NCBI GenBank assembly: GCA_021324735.1
Contig: JAJPIO010000007.1
Span: 243,364-307,363, forward strand
Length of the DNA stretch: 64,000 bases
DNA from: Bacteroidota bacterium
Lineage (GTDB): Bacteria; Bacteroidota; Ignavibacteria; Palsa-1295
Direction of reading: 5' to 3'
In this document: positions 17,944-26,211 of the stretch, piece by piece
Layout of the letters: the number at the start of each line of letters is the position of its first letter
Numbering within the stretch: position 1 is the stretch's first letter
Notes under the pieces: model-generated
Told to the model about the DNA's origin: nothing
What the model saw: only the letters and a program-made list of their open reading frames with translations
The model's database searches: none
Position numbers and translations under genes: made by a program

Positions 17944-18196
17944 TCGTGAATATGGCAAGAGAGGTACTCGCACACGTGAGCAGTATGAAGCGGAATTTGA
18001 AGCCTTTAAGCTCGGCTTCCTAATACAAGAAGCGCGAAAGCAAAAAAACTTAACTCAGGACCAACTTGCTCGTCGGGTCGGTACTACGAAGAACTATATT
18101 TCAAGAATTGAAAATGGTGCAAGCGATATTCGGCTTGCAACGTTAATGCGTATCGTCCGGAACGGACTGAACGGCCAGATCACGTTAACATTTTGA
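17816..18196 (+). CDS. HigA-type XRE antitoxin overlapping the toxin gene
   Basis: The C-terminal half is an XRE helix-turn-helix (IQEARKQKNLTQDQLARRVGTTKNYISRIENGASDIRLATLMRIV), and the middle (FEEHLDREYGKRGT) matches antitoxins paired with Gp49-like toxins. It should neutralise the toxin and repress the locus. I place the start at ATG 17816, the nearest ATG before the conserved part; the ORF track uses ATG 17756. Either choice makes the gene overlap the toxin by at least 128 bp, in the +1 frame. The overlap gives the antitoxin a Lys/Arg-rich leader. Its stop overlaps the start of the next gene by 4 bp. Confidence 0.8.
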   Translation: MDSKKRVAKHPAKRSKKRSVSNASTAKPKRQAKQLTSFEEHLDREYGKRGTRTREQYEAEFEAFKLGFLIQEARKQKNLTQDQLARRVGTTKNYISRIENGASDIRLATLMRIVRNGLNGQITLTF

Positions 18197-19092
18197 AGAA
18201 ACTCCTTATTATCGGCCGCGGGCAGATCGGCTCGGCACTCGGCAACATCCTGGGTGAACAAGGGCACTTCGCAAGCGCGCACAACGGCCACGCCTATGAG
18301 GTCCACTATTGGGAGAAGGACATGGATGCGCTTTCGACCGATGCGCTGCTTTCCATTCTGCCTGATGCCGTCATTAATACCGCCGGAAAGACCGATCTTG
18401 CCTGGTGTGAAGCGAACGCGCGCGAAGCAGTGCGCTGCAATTTAGAAGCACCGGTACGACTATACGAGCGTATTAGAAATATCGATCATCCTATTCGCTA
18501 CATTCATTTTTCAAGCGGCTGCATTTGGGATGGACCATACACACCGGATGGCAGACCCTTCACACCGACGATGCCTCCCTCCCCAGCCTGCCTCTACTCC
18601 TGGACCAAAGCTGCTGCCGATGCGATGCTAATGAATATCGATAAGGAACACATCGCTATCCTTCGGCCCCGTCAAGTCTATTCCGGGGCTCTTCATCTGC
18701 GCAACACACTGGTAAAATTGATGAAGTATCCGAAGCTGGTCGATACTCCAAACTCGGTTAGTAGTATGGCGGTGATCGAGAAAACGGTGAGATATTTATT
18801 AACACATTCTGAAGCGAGCGGCATCTGGAATGTTTACGATCGCGGAGTGATCACACCGTTTCAGATCGGTGAAATGCTATGGCAGACCGGGGTGCGCACG
18901 CAGCCGCAAAAAATTTCGAAAGATGAACTGGACCGATTCCATACTCCCAAACGAGTCGACACAGTTCTTTACGATGAGCGTTTTGAACGTTGTATTAACC
19001 CCGAGAATGTCGAAGCGCAGCTACATCGAGCAATCGACGAACTGCGCCATGCGATCGAACTACAAGCTGCAAGTGAGGCGCTCGCGGCATAA
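18193..19092 (+). CDS. dTDP-4-dehydrorhamnose reductase-like SDR
   Basis: The 299-residue protein has an NAD(P)-binding N-terminus (LLIIGRGQIGSALG), the RfbD-like segment PDAVINTAGKTDLAWCEANAREAVRCN, and a YSWTK catalytic pair (YxxxK). This places it in the RfbD/RmlD branch that reduces a 4-keto sugar nucleotide. The usual WVFDG-type region is replaced by CIWDGPYTPDG, and no rfbC epimerase is present in the window, so the product may not be dTDP-L-rhamnose. It starts at TTG overlapping the antitoxin stop (TTGA), suggesting translational coupling. Confidence 0.75.
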   Translation: MKKLLIIGRGQIGSALGNILGEQGHFASAHNGHAYEVHYWEKDMDALSTDALLSILPDAVINTAGKTDLAWCEANAREAVRCNLEAPVRLYERIRNIDHPIRYIHFSSGCIWDGPYTPDGRPFTPTMPPSPACLYSWTKAAADAMLMNIDKEHIAILRPRQVYSGALHLRNTLVKLMKYPKLVDTPNSVSSMAVIEKTVRYLLTHSEASGIWNVYDRGVITPFQIGEMLWQTGVRTQPQKISKDELDRFHTPKRVDTVLYDERFERCINPENVEAQLHRAIDELRHAIELQAASEALAA

Positions 19093-19107
19093 TTTTCGTC
19101 CTGTGTT

Positions 19108-20925
19108 GTGAAGATACCGTACCAAACCCTGACCGAAGCCTTCCTCGATCGAACGCAAGGAAGATTAAAGGACCGCACGTACCTGCGGTATAAACCCGTT
19201 CGCGGCGAGCCATACCGCGACATGACGTTCGGCGAGTTTGGTAAGAAGACCGAAGAAGTTTTTAATGGCCTCGTACAACAAGGCCTGCGCCGTGGCGATC
19301 GCATTGCGATCGTTTCGGAATCGCGACCCGAATGGCTGATGATCGAGTTCGCTGCATTGGCATTGGGTGCCACGGTCGTGCCGATGTTTCCGACGCTTAC
19401 GCCGGATCAAATACAATTTATCGTAGCCGATTGCGGAGCAAGAATTCTCGTCGTCTCGAACGATCTTCAGCTTGGCAAAGCGAACAAGATCTGCAAAGAC
19501 TGCCCTGAACTTCAGTCCGTCATTTTATTGAATGACGAAAAGAAGCTTTCGCCGCCGAGCAATATATCGTTCTTACATCTCAAAGAGCTTCGCATCGCTT
19601 CGGCTGGCGCTCTAAATTTTGAGGAAGAACTGCAAAAAGCGAAGCCGGACGATCTTGTCGCTATCATTTATACCAGCGGTACTACAGGTACTCCGAAAGG
19701 AGTAATGCTTTCGCATCATAATATCCTTTCGAATTTGCAAGGCGCTATCGACGTCCTGCCGGAGATCGGTGAGGACGATATCGCGCTCTCCTTTTTACCG
19801 CTCTGCCATGCGTTCGAACACATCGCGATGCATCTATTCCTCGTTAAAGGCTTTGTAGTCGGCTTTGCGGAATCGATCGATACGGTTGCGGATAATCTCG
19901 TTGAGATCCGCCCGACGGTCATGACGGGTGTACCAAGATTTTATGAACGCGTCTATACCCGGCTTATGCGCCGGCGCGAAAGCCTTAAAGGAACACAGCG
20001 AACGATCTTTGATTGGGCATTGCGAGTCGGTGCAAAAAATGGTCTTGCTATTGAAGGCAAACCCGTACCCTATTGGGCAAAGCTTTGCAAACCGATCGCT
20101 GATGCGCTGGTCCTTCGAAAGATCCGGGAGCGGACGGGTGGAAGAATGCGCTTCTTTGTCTCCGGCGCCGCGGCGTTACCGGCTGAAGTTGGCCGTGCCT
20201 TCGCAAGTTTCGGTCTAACCGTGATCGAAGGCTATGGCATGACCGAAGCCTCGCCCATTATTAGTGTTAATCCTTACAATAAGGTGAAGTGGGGTACGGT
20301 CGGTAAGCCGCTTTCCAATGTGGAAGTAAGAATTGCTCACGACGGCGAAATATTAGCTCGTGGACCCAACGTGATGAAAGGATACTACAATCACCCCGAA
20401 GGAACGAGTGAAGTCATTGATGCCGATGGCTGGCTGCACACTGGTGATGTTGGAGAAATAGACGCCGGAGGCTATATTAAGATCACGGACCGCAAGAAGC
20501 ACCTCTTTGTATCGAGCGGTGGAAAGAACATTGCACCGGCACCGATCGAAACGGCATTAACGGAGTCCAACCTTATCGAACAGATCATGCTCGTTGGAGA
20601 TAAACGGCCATTCTGTACCGCGCTCATTGTGCCCGATTACGCCGCCCTTCGCGAAAACGGCATCGCGCGAGGAGAAGATCAGTCCAGCGAAGGGCTTGCA
20701 ACGAACGAGAAAGTCCGCCGGGCGATCGAGCAGGAGTTAGACCGCCTGCAAAAAGGGTTTGCAACCTACGAGCGAGTTCGGAGATTTATCCTTCTTCCCG
20801 AACAGTTTACAGTAGAGAACGGCATGATGACGCCGACGTTGAAGATCCGGCGTAAAGCCGTCGAAGAACGATATCAGAAGTTGATCGAATCCATGTACCG
20901 CCTGCGTCCTGTTGAGGCGGACTAA
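19108..20925 (+). CDS. long-chain acyl-CoA synthetase (AMP-forming)
   Basis: It activates fatty acids with ATP and CoA. The adenylate-forming signature is YTSGTTGTPKGVMLSH. Other motifs are GYGMTEASPI, GDVGEIDAGGYIKITDRKKHLFV and SGGKNIAP, the last carrying features of the C-terminal hinge. The length (605 aa) and sequence style match the FadD15-type family common in Bacteroidota. It starts at GTG 16 bp after the SDR gene and ends just before a T9SS gene. Cytosolic or membrane-peripheral. Confidence 0.92.
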   Translation: MKIPYQTLTEAFLDRTQGRLKDRTYLRYKPVRGEPYRDMTFGEFGKKTEEVFNGLVQQGLRRGDRIAIVSESRPEWLMIEFAALALGATVVPMFPTLTPDQIQFIVADCGARILVVSNDLQLGKANKICKDCPELQSVILLNDEKKLSPPSNISFLHLKELRIASAGALNFEEELQKAKPDDLVAIIYTSGTTGTPKGVMLSHHNILSNLQGAIDVLPEIGEDDIALSFLPLCHAFEHIAMHLFLVKGFVVGFAESIDTVADNLVEIRPTVMTGVPRFYERVYTRLMRRRESLKGTQRTIFDWALRVGAKNGLAIEGKPVPYWAKLCKPIADALVLRKIRERTGGRMRFFVSGAAALPAEVGRAFASFGLTVIEGYGMTEASPIISVNPYNKVKWGTVGKPLSNVEVRIAHDGEILARGPNVMKGYYNHPEGTSEVIDADGWLHTGDVGEIDAGGYIKITDRKKHLFVSSGGKNIAPAPIETALTESNLIEQIMLVGDKRPFCTALIVPDYAALRENGIARGEDQSSEGLATNEKVRRAIEQELDRLQKGFATYERVRRFILLPEQFTVENGMMTPTLKIRRKAVEERYQKLIESMYRLRPVEAD

Positions 20926-20938
20926 TTCAGAAACAGAT

Positions 20939-22972
20939 ATGAAAATAGTTTACTACTTTGCCATTGCAGTATTCGTCCTCGCATCTGCAAGTATTATTCG
21001 AGCTCAGTCCAATGCTACTGATTATGCTGTCCCCCTGACAGCAACCGTAAGCGCAAGCCCGGCCAAGATCACGCTACACTGGAAACTCGGTGCTCATGTT
21101 CTCACTCAAAGTGTCTATCGTAGGGAGCTTGGGACTCTTGGCGATTGGGGAACTGCTACCATGCTTAAACCAACCGACAGCTCCTATACGGATAATACGG
21201 TTGCACCCAATGTAACTTACGAATACCGCGTATTGGCAACGAATAAATCCGGGACGACCACCTGGAGTGCGCTTGGCTTTATTGCCACGGGGATCTCAGT
21301 CGAACTCCCCAGTCAGCCCGGTACTGTGATACTGCTCGTCGATGCGACGTATGCGTATCCGCTTACATTTGAAATTTCTCGTTTAATTTCAGACCTTCGC
21401 GCGGAAGGCTGGAATGTCATTCGTCATGATGTGCGTCGCACCGACTCAGATACGGCGATCAAGACGATCCTGCGAAATGATTACGAGAACGATCCTGACC
21501 ATGTTCGTACGCTTTTCATTCTCGGTCATGTGCCGGTACCCTACTCGGGTGATATTGCTCCGGATGGACACGTACCTGGATCGGGTAATCATCAGGGCGC
21601 TTGGCCAGCCGATGTGTATTATGGAAATTTCGACGGCGACTGGACCGATCAAACGATCAATGATACCACCGCCTACGATCCTCGTAATAAGAACGTACCC
21701 GGTGATGGCAAATTCGATCAGGATGCGATCGATGCGACCATGAACCTCGAAGTTGGTCGTGTGGACCTCTATAATATGCCTGCGTTCGCACCCCTTTCCG
21801 ATACTGCACTCGTCAAGCAATACCTCGATCGCGACCATGCTTTCCGAACTGGTAAATTGGTCGCGCCGAATCGAGCGCTGGTCGATATCAATTTTGGAGT
21901 CTTCCAAACGTATGATGTACCCGGTGAAGATGCCTGGCGGAATTTTCCTCCATTGGTCGGCAATGACAATATTGTAAACTTTAAGTCTGTCAGCTCAGCG
22001 GGAGATTGGTTTGAATATCTCGATACAGCCAAATACTTATGGGCGTATGGCTGCGGCCCAGGCAGTTGGGCAAGCTCCGGTGGTGTGGGGACGACGAATC
22101 AATTCGCGTCCGCCGGTGCCGATGCTATATTCTACATGCTCTTCGGTAGTTTCTTTGGCGATTGGGATTGCCAGAATAATCTTACTCGCGCACCGTTGGC
22201 TACGAAGTACGGGCTTACCAGTTGCTGGGTATCTCGCCCATTCTGGTACTATCATCCACTCGGTATGGGACAAACATTCGGGTACTGTACAAAACTCACA
22301 CAGGATGATGGGGTGTACTCGTTAGATTACGTTCAGGGTATTGCGATGGGTGGCGTCCATGTTGCACTGATGGGCGATCCCACTTTGCGTATGCAATACC
22401 CTTCGGACCCACCTCAAGCTCTTTCGGCAAGCGTCGTTAATGGCAACTCTGTTAAGCTGACGTGGTCGGCACCGACGCTTAATCAAATGTCCTATAACGT
22501 TTACCGGGCGCACGCAACGGGTGATACACTTGTGATGATCACTCCTTCACCAATTTCCACTACGAGTTACACGGATAATGCACCGTTGAAAGACAGCAAC
22601 ATTTATGTCATTCGAGCCGTGACGCTTACCACCTCACCGAGCGGTTCTTATTGGAACGAGAGTGGTGGTATTTCTCAGGGCGTCGTGGTACCGCTAGCTG
22701 GCGTAGCACCGTTAGCAGAGGACCGACCCGCGCTTCGTGTGACATCGGATAATGGATCTATCACCATCCATGTAAGTGAGAATATTGCTTCTGCCGGACG
22801 GCTCTCGATCGTCGACTTGCGCGGTCGAGAAGTTGCAACCGTTATGGACGGAGTTCTTTCGCCGGGCGAATACAATTACAAAGTTAATACCGGCGCCTAT
22901 ATGAGCGGCGCTTATTTCGTCCGCCTCGTTACATCGGGAGGTATCGAAACAGCGAAAATACTGATACCGTAA
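20939..22972 (+). CDS. secreted fibronectin/gingipain-like protein with T9SS sorting domain
   Basis: I use ATG 20939 (MKIVYYFAIAVFVLASASIIRAQ, a signal peptide); the track start at 20912 lies inside the preceding gene. A fibronectin III-like domain (about 30-115) is followed by a region like the C25/gingipain fold (TLFILGHVPVPYSG, HQGAWPADVYYGNFDGDW, EVGRVDLYNMP), another fibronectin-like domain and a T9SS sorting domain (LSIVDLRGREVATV, MSGAYFVRLV). Where gingipains have the catalytic Cys, I read FGSFFGDWDCQNN, so activity is doubtful. Family assignment of the middle is from pattern memory only. Confidence 0.6.
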   Translation: MKIVYYFAIAVFVLASASIIRAQSNATDYAVPLTATVSASPAKITLHWKLGAHVLTQSVYRRELGTLGDWGTATMLKPTDSSYTDNTVAPNVTYEYRVLATNKSGTTTWSALGFIATGISVELPSQPGTVILLVDATYAYPLTFEISRLISDLRAEGWNVIRHDVRRTDSDTAIKTILRNDYENDPDHVRTLFILGHVPVPYSGDIAPDGHVPGSGNHQGAWPADVYYGNFDGDWTDQTINDTTAYDPRNKNVPGDGKFDQDAIDATMNLEVGRVDLYNMPAFAPLSDTALVKQYLDRDHAFRTGKLVAPNRALVDINFGVFQTYDVPGEDAWRNFPPLVGNDNIVNFKSVSSAGDWFEYLDTAKYLWAYGCGPGSWASSGGVGTTNQFASAGADAIFYMLFGSFFGDWDCQNNLTRAPLATKYGLTSCWVSRPFWYYHPLGMGQTFGYCTKLTQDDGVYSLDYVQGIAMGGVHVALMGDPTLRMQYPSDPPQALSASVVNGNSVKLTWSAPTLNQMSYNVYRAHATGDTLVMITPSPISTTSYTDNAPLKDSNIYVIRAVTLTTSPSGSYWNESGGISQGVVVPLAGVAPLAEDRPALRVTSDNGSITIHVSENIASAGRLSIVDLRGREVATVMDGVLSPGEYNYKVNTGAYMSGAYFVRLVTSGGIETAKILIP

Positions 22973-22976
22973 TAGC

Positions 22977-23930
22977 TTAACTCTTTGCAGCTTTTTCCCA
23001 GCGGGCCATCCATGGCCCGCTTACTTTTGTATCCTCTTCGGTGACCGGTCGGTCGCGCTCGAGCAACACATCATGCAAGCCGACCTGCCTGCTTTGAGAA
23101 CCCCATTCTTCCCAATCGATCCTATAATTCGGATCGCGATCCGTTCGCATAAGGATCGGCTCCTTGATACCTTCCATTCCACTTAACTCGCCAGGACGCT
23201 GCCATCGCAAATCGATCGACCATCGAACGATATCCGAATAATTCTCGGTACTGCGATGTGGAATGAGATTATTTAGAAAGAGAACTCCCCCCTTCTCCAT
23301 CGTGCACGTTACGACCTCACCCGAAGGTAGATCTTTTTCCTCAATATAGAGATACCACGAGTCCTTGTGACCGCGTGTATTTTCTAACTTATGTGGTATG
23401 ACCCGCGCAGGCTTATGGCCACCGCGAATAACCTGCATACAACCATTCACTTCATTGGCATCGACGAGTGGTATCCATGCTGTCGGTTGAAACGTGTGCT
23501 CCGATCCTTCGGCAAGATAAGCCGCATCCTGATGCCACGGTACGGTGGCGAGCGGATTATGCGGGGTCTTCGAACGTAAATTCCACACCGGATGACCGGC
23601 GATCTCCGGACCCAATATCTGCTCAATAATATCGAGCAATTTTTTTGAACTCCACAAGTCTGCAAATGCTTTGGGCAACACACCGCCCGTATGGATAAGC
23701 GTAGCAGCGCCGGGAAACGCTTTATCGAGTTTGGCAAGTCGAGTGAGAAATCCTTCGCGCTCAAATTTATCGGTGATGTTACCGCTCGCATACAAGCGAT
23801 CCGCCAACGCACTAACTTTTTCGTTAATGGCTTCGATCACCGGTTCCAGTTCTGACTCTCTAAAGAGATCGCGAACAATGATGAATCCGTCTGTATGATA
23901 ATGCTCGAGTTCTTCAGAGGTTAAAGCCAT
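22977..23930 (-). CDS. phytanoyl-CoA dioxygenase family protein
   Basis: A 317-residue Fe(II)/2-oxoglutarate oxygenase of the PhyH family. It opens with the usual EELEHYHTDGFIIVRDLF, carries the iron-binding HxD in VPWHQDAAYLAEG, and the distal His in LNNLIPHRSTENYSD, followed by an Arg (VRWSIDLRW) that would bind 2-oxoglutarate. The substrate is unknown; PhyH proteins hydroxylate many small molecules. It is convergent with the T9SS gene (4-bp gap) and divergent from the M61 gene. Confidence 0.88.
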   Translation of the reverse strand: MALTSEELEHYHTDGFIIVRDLFRESELEPVIEAINEKVSALADRLYASGNITDKFEREGFLTRLAKLDKAFPGAATLIHTGGVLPKAFADLWSSKKLLDIIEQILGPEIAGHPVWNLRSKTPHNPLATVPWHQDAAYLAEGSEHTFQPTAWIPLVDANEVNGCMQVIRGGHKPARVIPHKLENTRGHKDSWYLYIEEKDLPSGEVVTCTMEKGGVLFLNNLIPHRSTENYSDIVRWSIDLRWQRPGELSGMEGIKEPILMRTDRDPNYRIDWEEWGSQSRQVGLHDVLLERDRPVTEEDTKVSGPWMARWEKAAKS

Positions 23931-23998
23931 GATCTCACTATTAATAAAAAGCCGACTATTCGGGAATATATTCTCCTAACCCGACAGTTCCAAACCCT

Positions 23999-25849
23999 AT
24001 GATTATTCGCCGATATCTGTCCTTTATCCTGCTCGTTCTATGCGCCCCAATGGTTGGCATTGGCGCCACTATGCATTACACGGTGGATATCCGCCACTGT
24101 GAGACTCACTCCGTTCACGTAACACTGAAGCCGGAAGGATTTCATGCCAAGACCGGCGTCTTCCAGATGCCCATTTGGGCGCCGGGTGCTTACAGTGTGA
24201 CCCATTACGGACAATATGTGGTAAACGTTAAGGCGCTCGACAAGAACGGGAAATCGTTGCCTGTCACGCAAGTCAATTCCGATCGCTGGTCGATCGCAAA
24301 CGGTAAAGCGGTAACAACGATCGAATATGACGTGCTCGATTCGCATAAGGATTCGACCAGCCTTTATTTCGCGATGGCCAACATGGATACATCGCTCTTC
24401 TTTGCCAATGCCACTGCCCTCTTTGGATACTACGATAACGATAAGAATGCGAATGCCACGGTCGATTACCTAATGCCCCAGGGATGGAAACTCGCGTGTG
24501 CCTTGAGCAGCGAAACACCCGGGACTATTCCATCCACTAGTACTTCGTTTGCCAATACACATTTTTATGCGAAGGACTACGACGAACTCGCCGATGCGCC
24601 CGTCATAGCTGCACCCGAAACAGCAGCGGAAGGCTCCAATCATCTTGTAACGCGCACCTTCGGCGAAGGCAGCGCACTCTATGATGTTGCATTAGCAACG
24701 ACTGGCTCGTTTCCTAAAGAGAAGATGGATTCGCTTGTTTTTTATCTCGCGAAGATCGTCCATGCCGAGACGGACTTCTTCCATCAGACGCCGTTCAGCC
24801 ACTATACGTTTGTTATTTACGCGCCAACACTGGCGCACATGCCAACGATGGCAATGGGCGCGCTCGAACATGCTAATTCCAGTGATTATCTTCTCGTCAA
24901 CTTCGGATGGTCTATGTTCAAAGGCGCATTCCTTAGTATTTTTTCCCACGAGTTCTTCCATCTCTGGAATGTAAAGCGGATCCACTCTTCACTGCTCGGG
25001 CCGTTCGATTATACGTCGCGTGTGATGACCACGAGCTTATGGCTCTCCGAGGGGATCACCGAATATTACGCAAATACTCTCCTCTCTCGGTACGGCATTT
25101 GGACTCCGGCCCGGTTTTACGCGAGTATTAACCAATGGCTGCAATCCTATTCGATGGCCCCGAAAGCATCCCAGGCAAAGTCGCTCGAACAGCTTTCGAT
25201 CGATGAAAGCGCGTTCGATCTCGATGAAGCAACGATCTTCTATACCAAGGGACCGCTCGTCGGCTTAATGCTCGATCTCGAGATCAGGAATAAGACGCAG
25301 AATAAAAAATCGCTCGATGACGTGATGCTTGCGCTCAATGAAGATGCAAAGCATGGTAAGACCTTTAAGGACGAAGACCTCATCCATTTGTTCGAGAAAT
25401 ATTCCGGCGTCGATCTTACCGATTTTTACAACCGCTATATACACGGCACCGACTCGCTCCCACTCGATCAGTATCTTGCCCTGATGGGAGTTTCGCATGG
25501 TTCCTCCGAAGGGAAAGCGTCGTTCTCGATGAATGAGAGCGGCAGGCTTACGCTCGATCGACTCGATTCGACCAGCACTTTTGCGAAAGCAGGCATTCGA
25601 GAGGGCGATATCATTCTGGCTGTAAATGGCACTCCGTTAACGCTCGATAATATCGAGCGGCTTTCTTCGCTGCGCGATTCGCTAACCAGCGCAATGGTCA
25701 GGATCGAACGCGACGGTCAGGCAATGGATATTCCCGTGACATTCACTCGGCTCACTCCGATGACCAAGCAGGAAGGCGGCATGGATGTAAAGCTCAATGC
25801 TACCCCTCTCGAGCTCGCCATCCGTCGCGGCATCGTAGGACAACCTTAG
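23999..25849 (+). CDS. M61 family metallopeptidase with PDZ domain
   Basis: A 616-residue exported peptidase. The signal peptide is at the N-terminus (LSFILLVLCAPMVGIGA). The N-domain shows FQMPIWAPGAYSVTHYG, typical of M61 (glycyl-aminopeptidase-like). The zinc site is intact: HEFFH at residues 317-321 and the third ligand Glu in LSEGITEYY (about 351). A PDZ domain lies near the end (AGIREGDIILAVNG). It should cleave peptides in the periplasm or outside. A paralogue lacking HExxH follows on the same strand. Confidence 0.92.
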   Translation: MIIRRYLSFILLVLCAPMVGIGATMHYTVDIRHCETHSVHVTLKPEGFHAKTGVFQMPIWAPGAYSVTHYGQYVVNVKALDKNGKSLPVTQVNSDRWSIANGKAVTTIEYDVLDSHKDSTSLYFAMANMDTSLFFANATALFGYYDNDKNANATVDYLMPQGWKLACALSSETPGTIPSTSTSFANTHFYAKDYDELADAPVIAAPETAAEGSNHLVTRTFGEGSALYDVALATTGSFPKEKMDSLVFYLAKIVHAETDFFHQTPFSHYTFVIYAPTLAHMPTMAMGALEHANSSDYLLVNFGWSMFKGAFLSIFSHEFFHLWNVKRIHSSLLGPFDYTSRVMTTSLWLSEGITEYYANTLLSRYGIWTPARFYASINQWLQSYSMAPKASQAKSLEQLSIDESAFDLDEATIFYTKGPLVGLMLDLEIRNKTQNKKSLDDVMLALNEDAKHGKTFKDEDLIHLFEKYSGVDLTDFYNRYIHGTDSLPLDQYLALMGVSHGSSEGKASFSMNESGRLTLDRLDSTSTFAKAGIREGDIILAVNGTPLTLDNIERLSSLRDSLTSAMVRIERDGQAMDIPVTFTRLTPMTKQEGGMDVKLNATPLELAIRRGIVGQP

Positions 25850-25856
25850 GCGAACG

Positions 25857-26069
25857 GATAGTTGATAGTGGATAATGGATAGTGGAGAGTGGAAAATGGA
25901 GAATAAAAAGGCACTTCGACCCCAGCTTTAATTTCATTCATCCGCAATTTCAGTATTCTCTCCTCCAATACTCAAAATACATGCTCTTCCATTCTCTCTG
26001 CTCATTCACCACTCACCGTTCACCATTCATCACTCACCATTCACGGCGTTTTCCACTATCCATTCTCGG
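25857..26069. repeat. intergenic GTGAATGGTGA-type degenerate repeats with inverted ends
   Basis: The 360-bp gap between the two M61 genes begins with short GATAGTGGATAATGGATAGTGG units and, about 165 bp on, has the opposite orientation (CACCATTCATCACTCACC, CCACTATCCATTCTC). AATGGATAGTGGA at 25874-25886 is repeated exactly in inverted form at 26052-26064. The unit style is a low-complexity intergenic repeat that I have seen in other genomes; function unknown. Confidence 0.6.
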
Positions 26070-26211
26070 TTAGGGTGGCATACCCTTTGAGCCTCTCCTC
26101 TTTAATTAATCGGGCTTCTCCGTGAGCTTTGGATGAGCTATGAATCATAGTTAAAGCGTCGCCAGCGATGCGAGAAGTTTGCGGAGTCTGAAGCGCCCCA
26201 ATCGTAATCAG

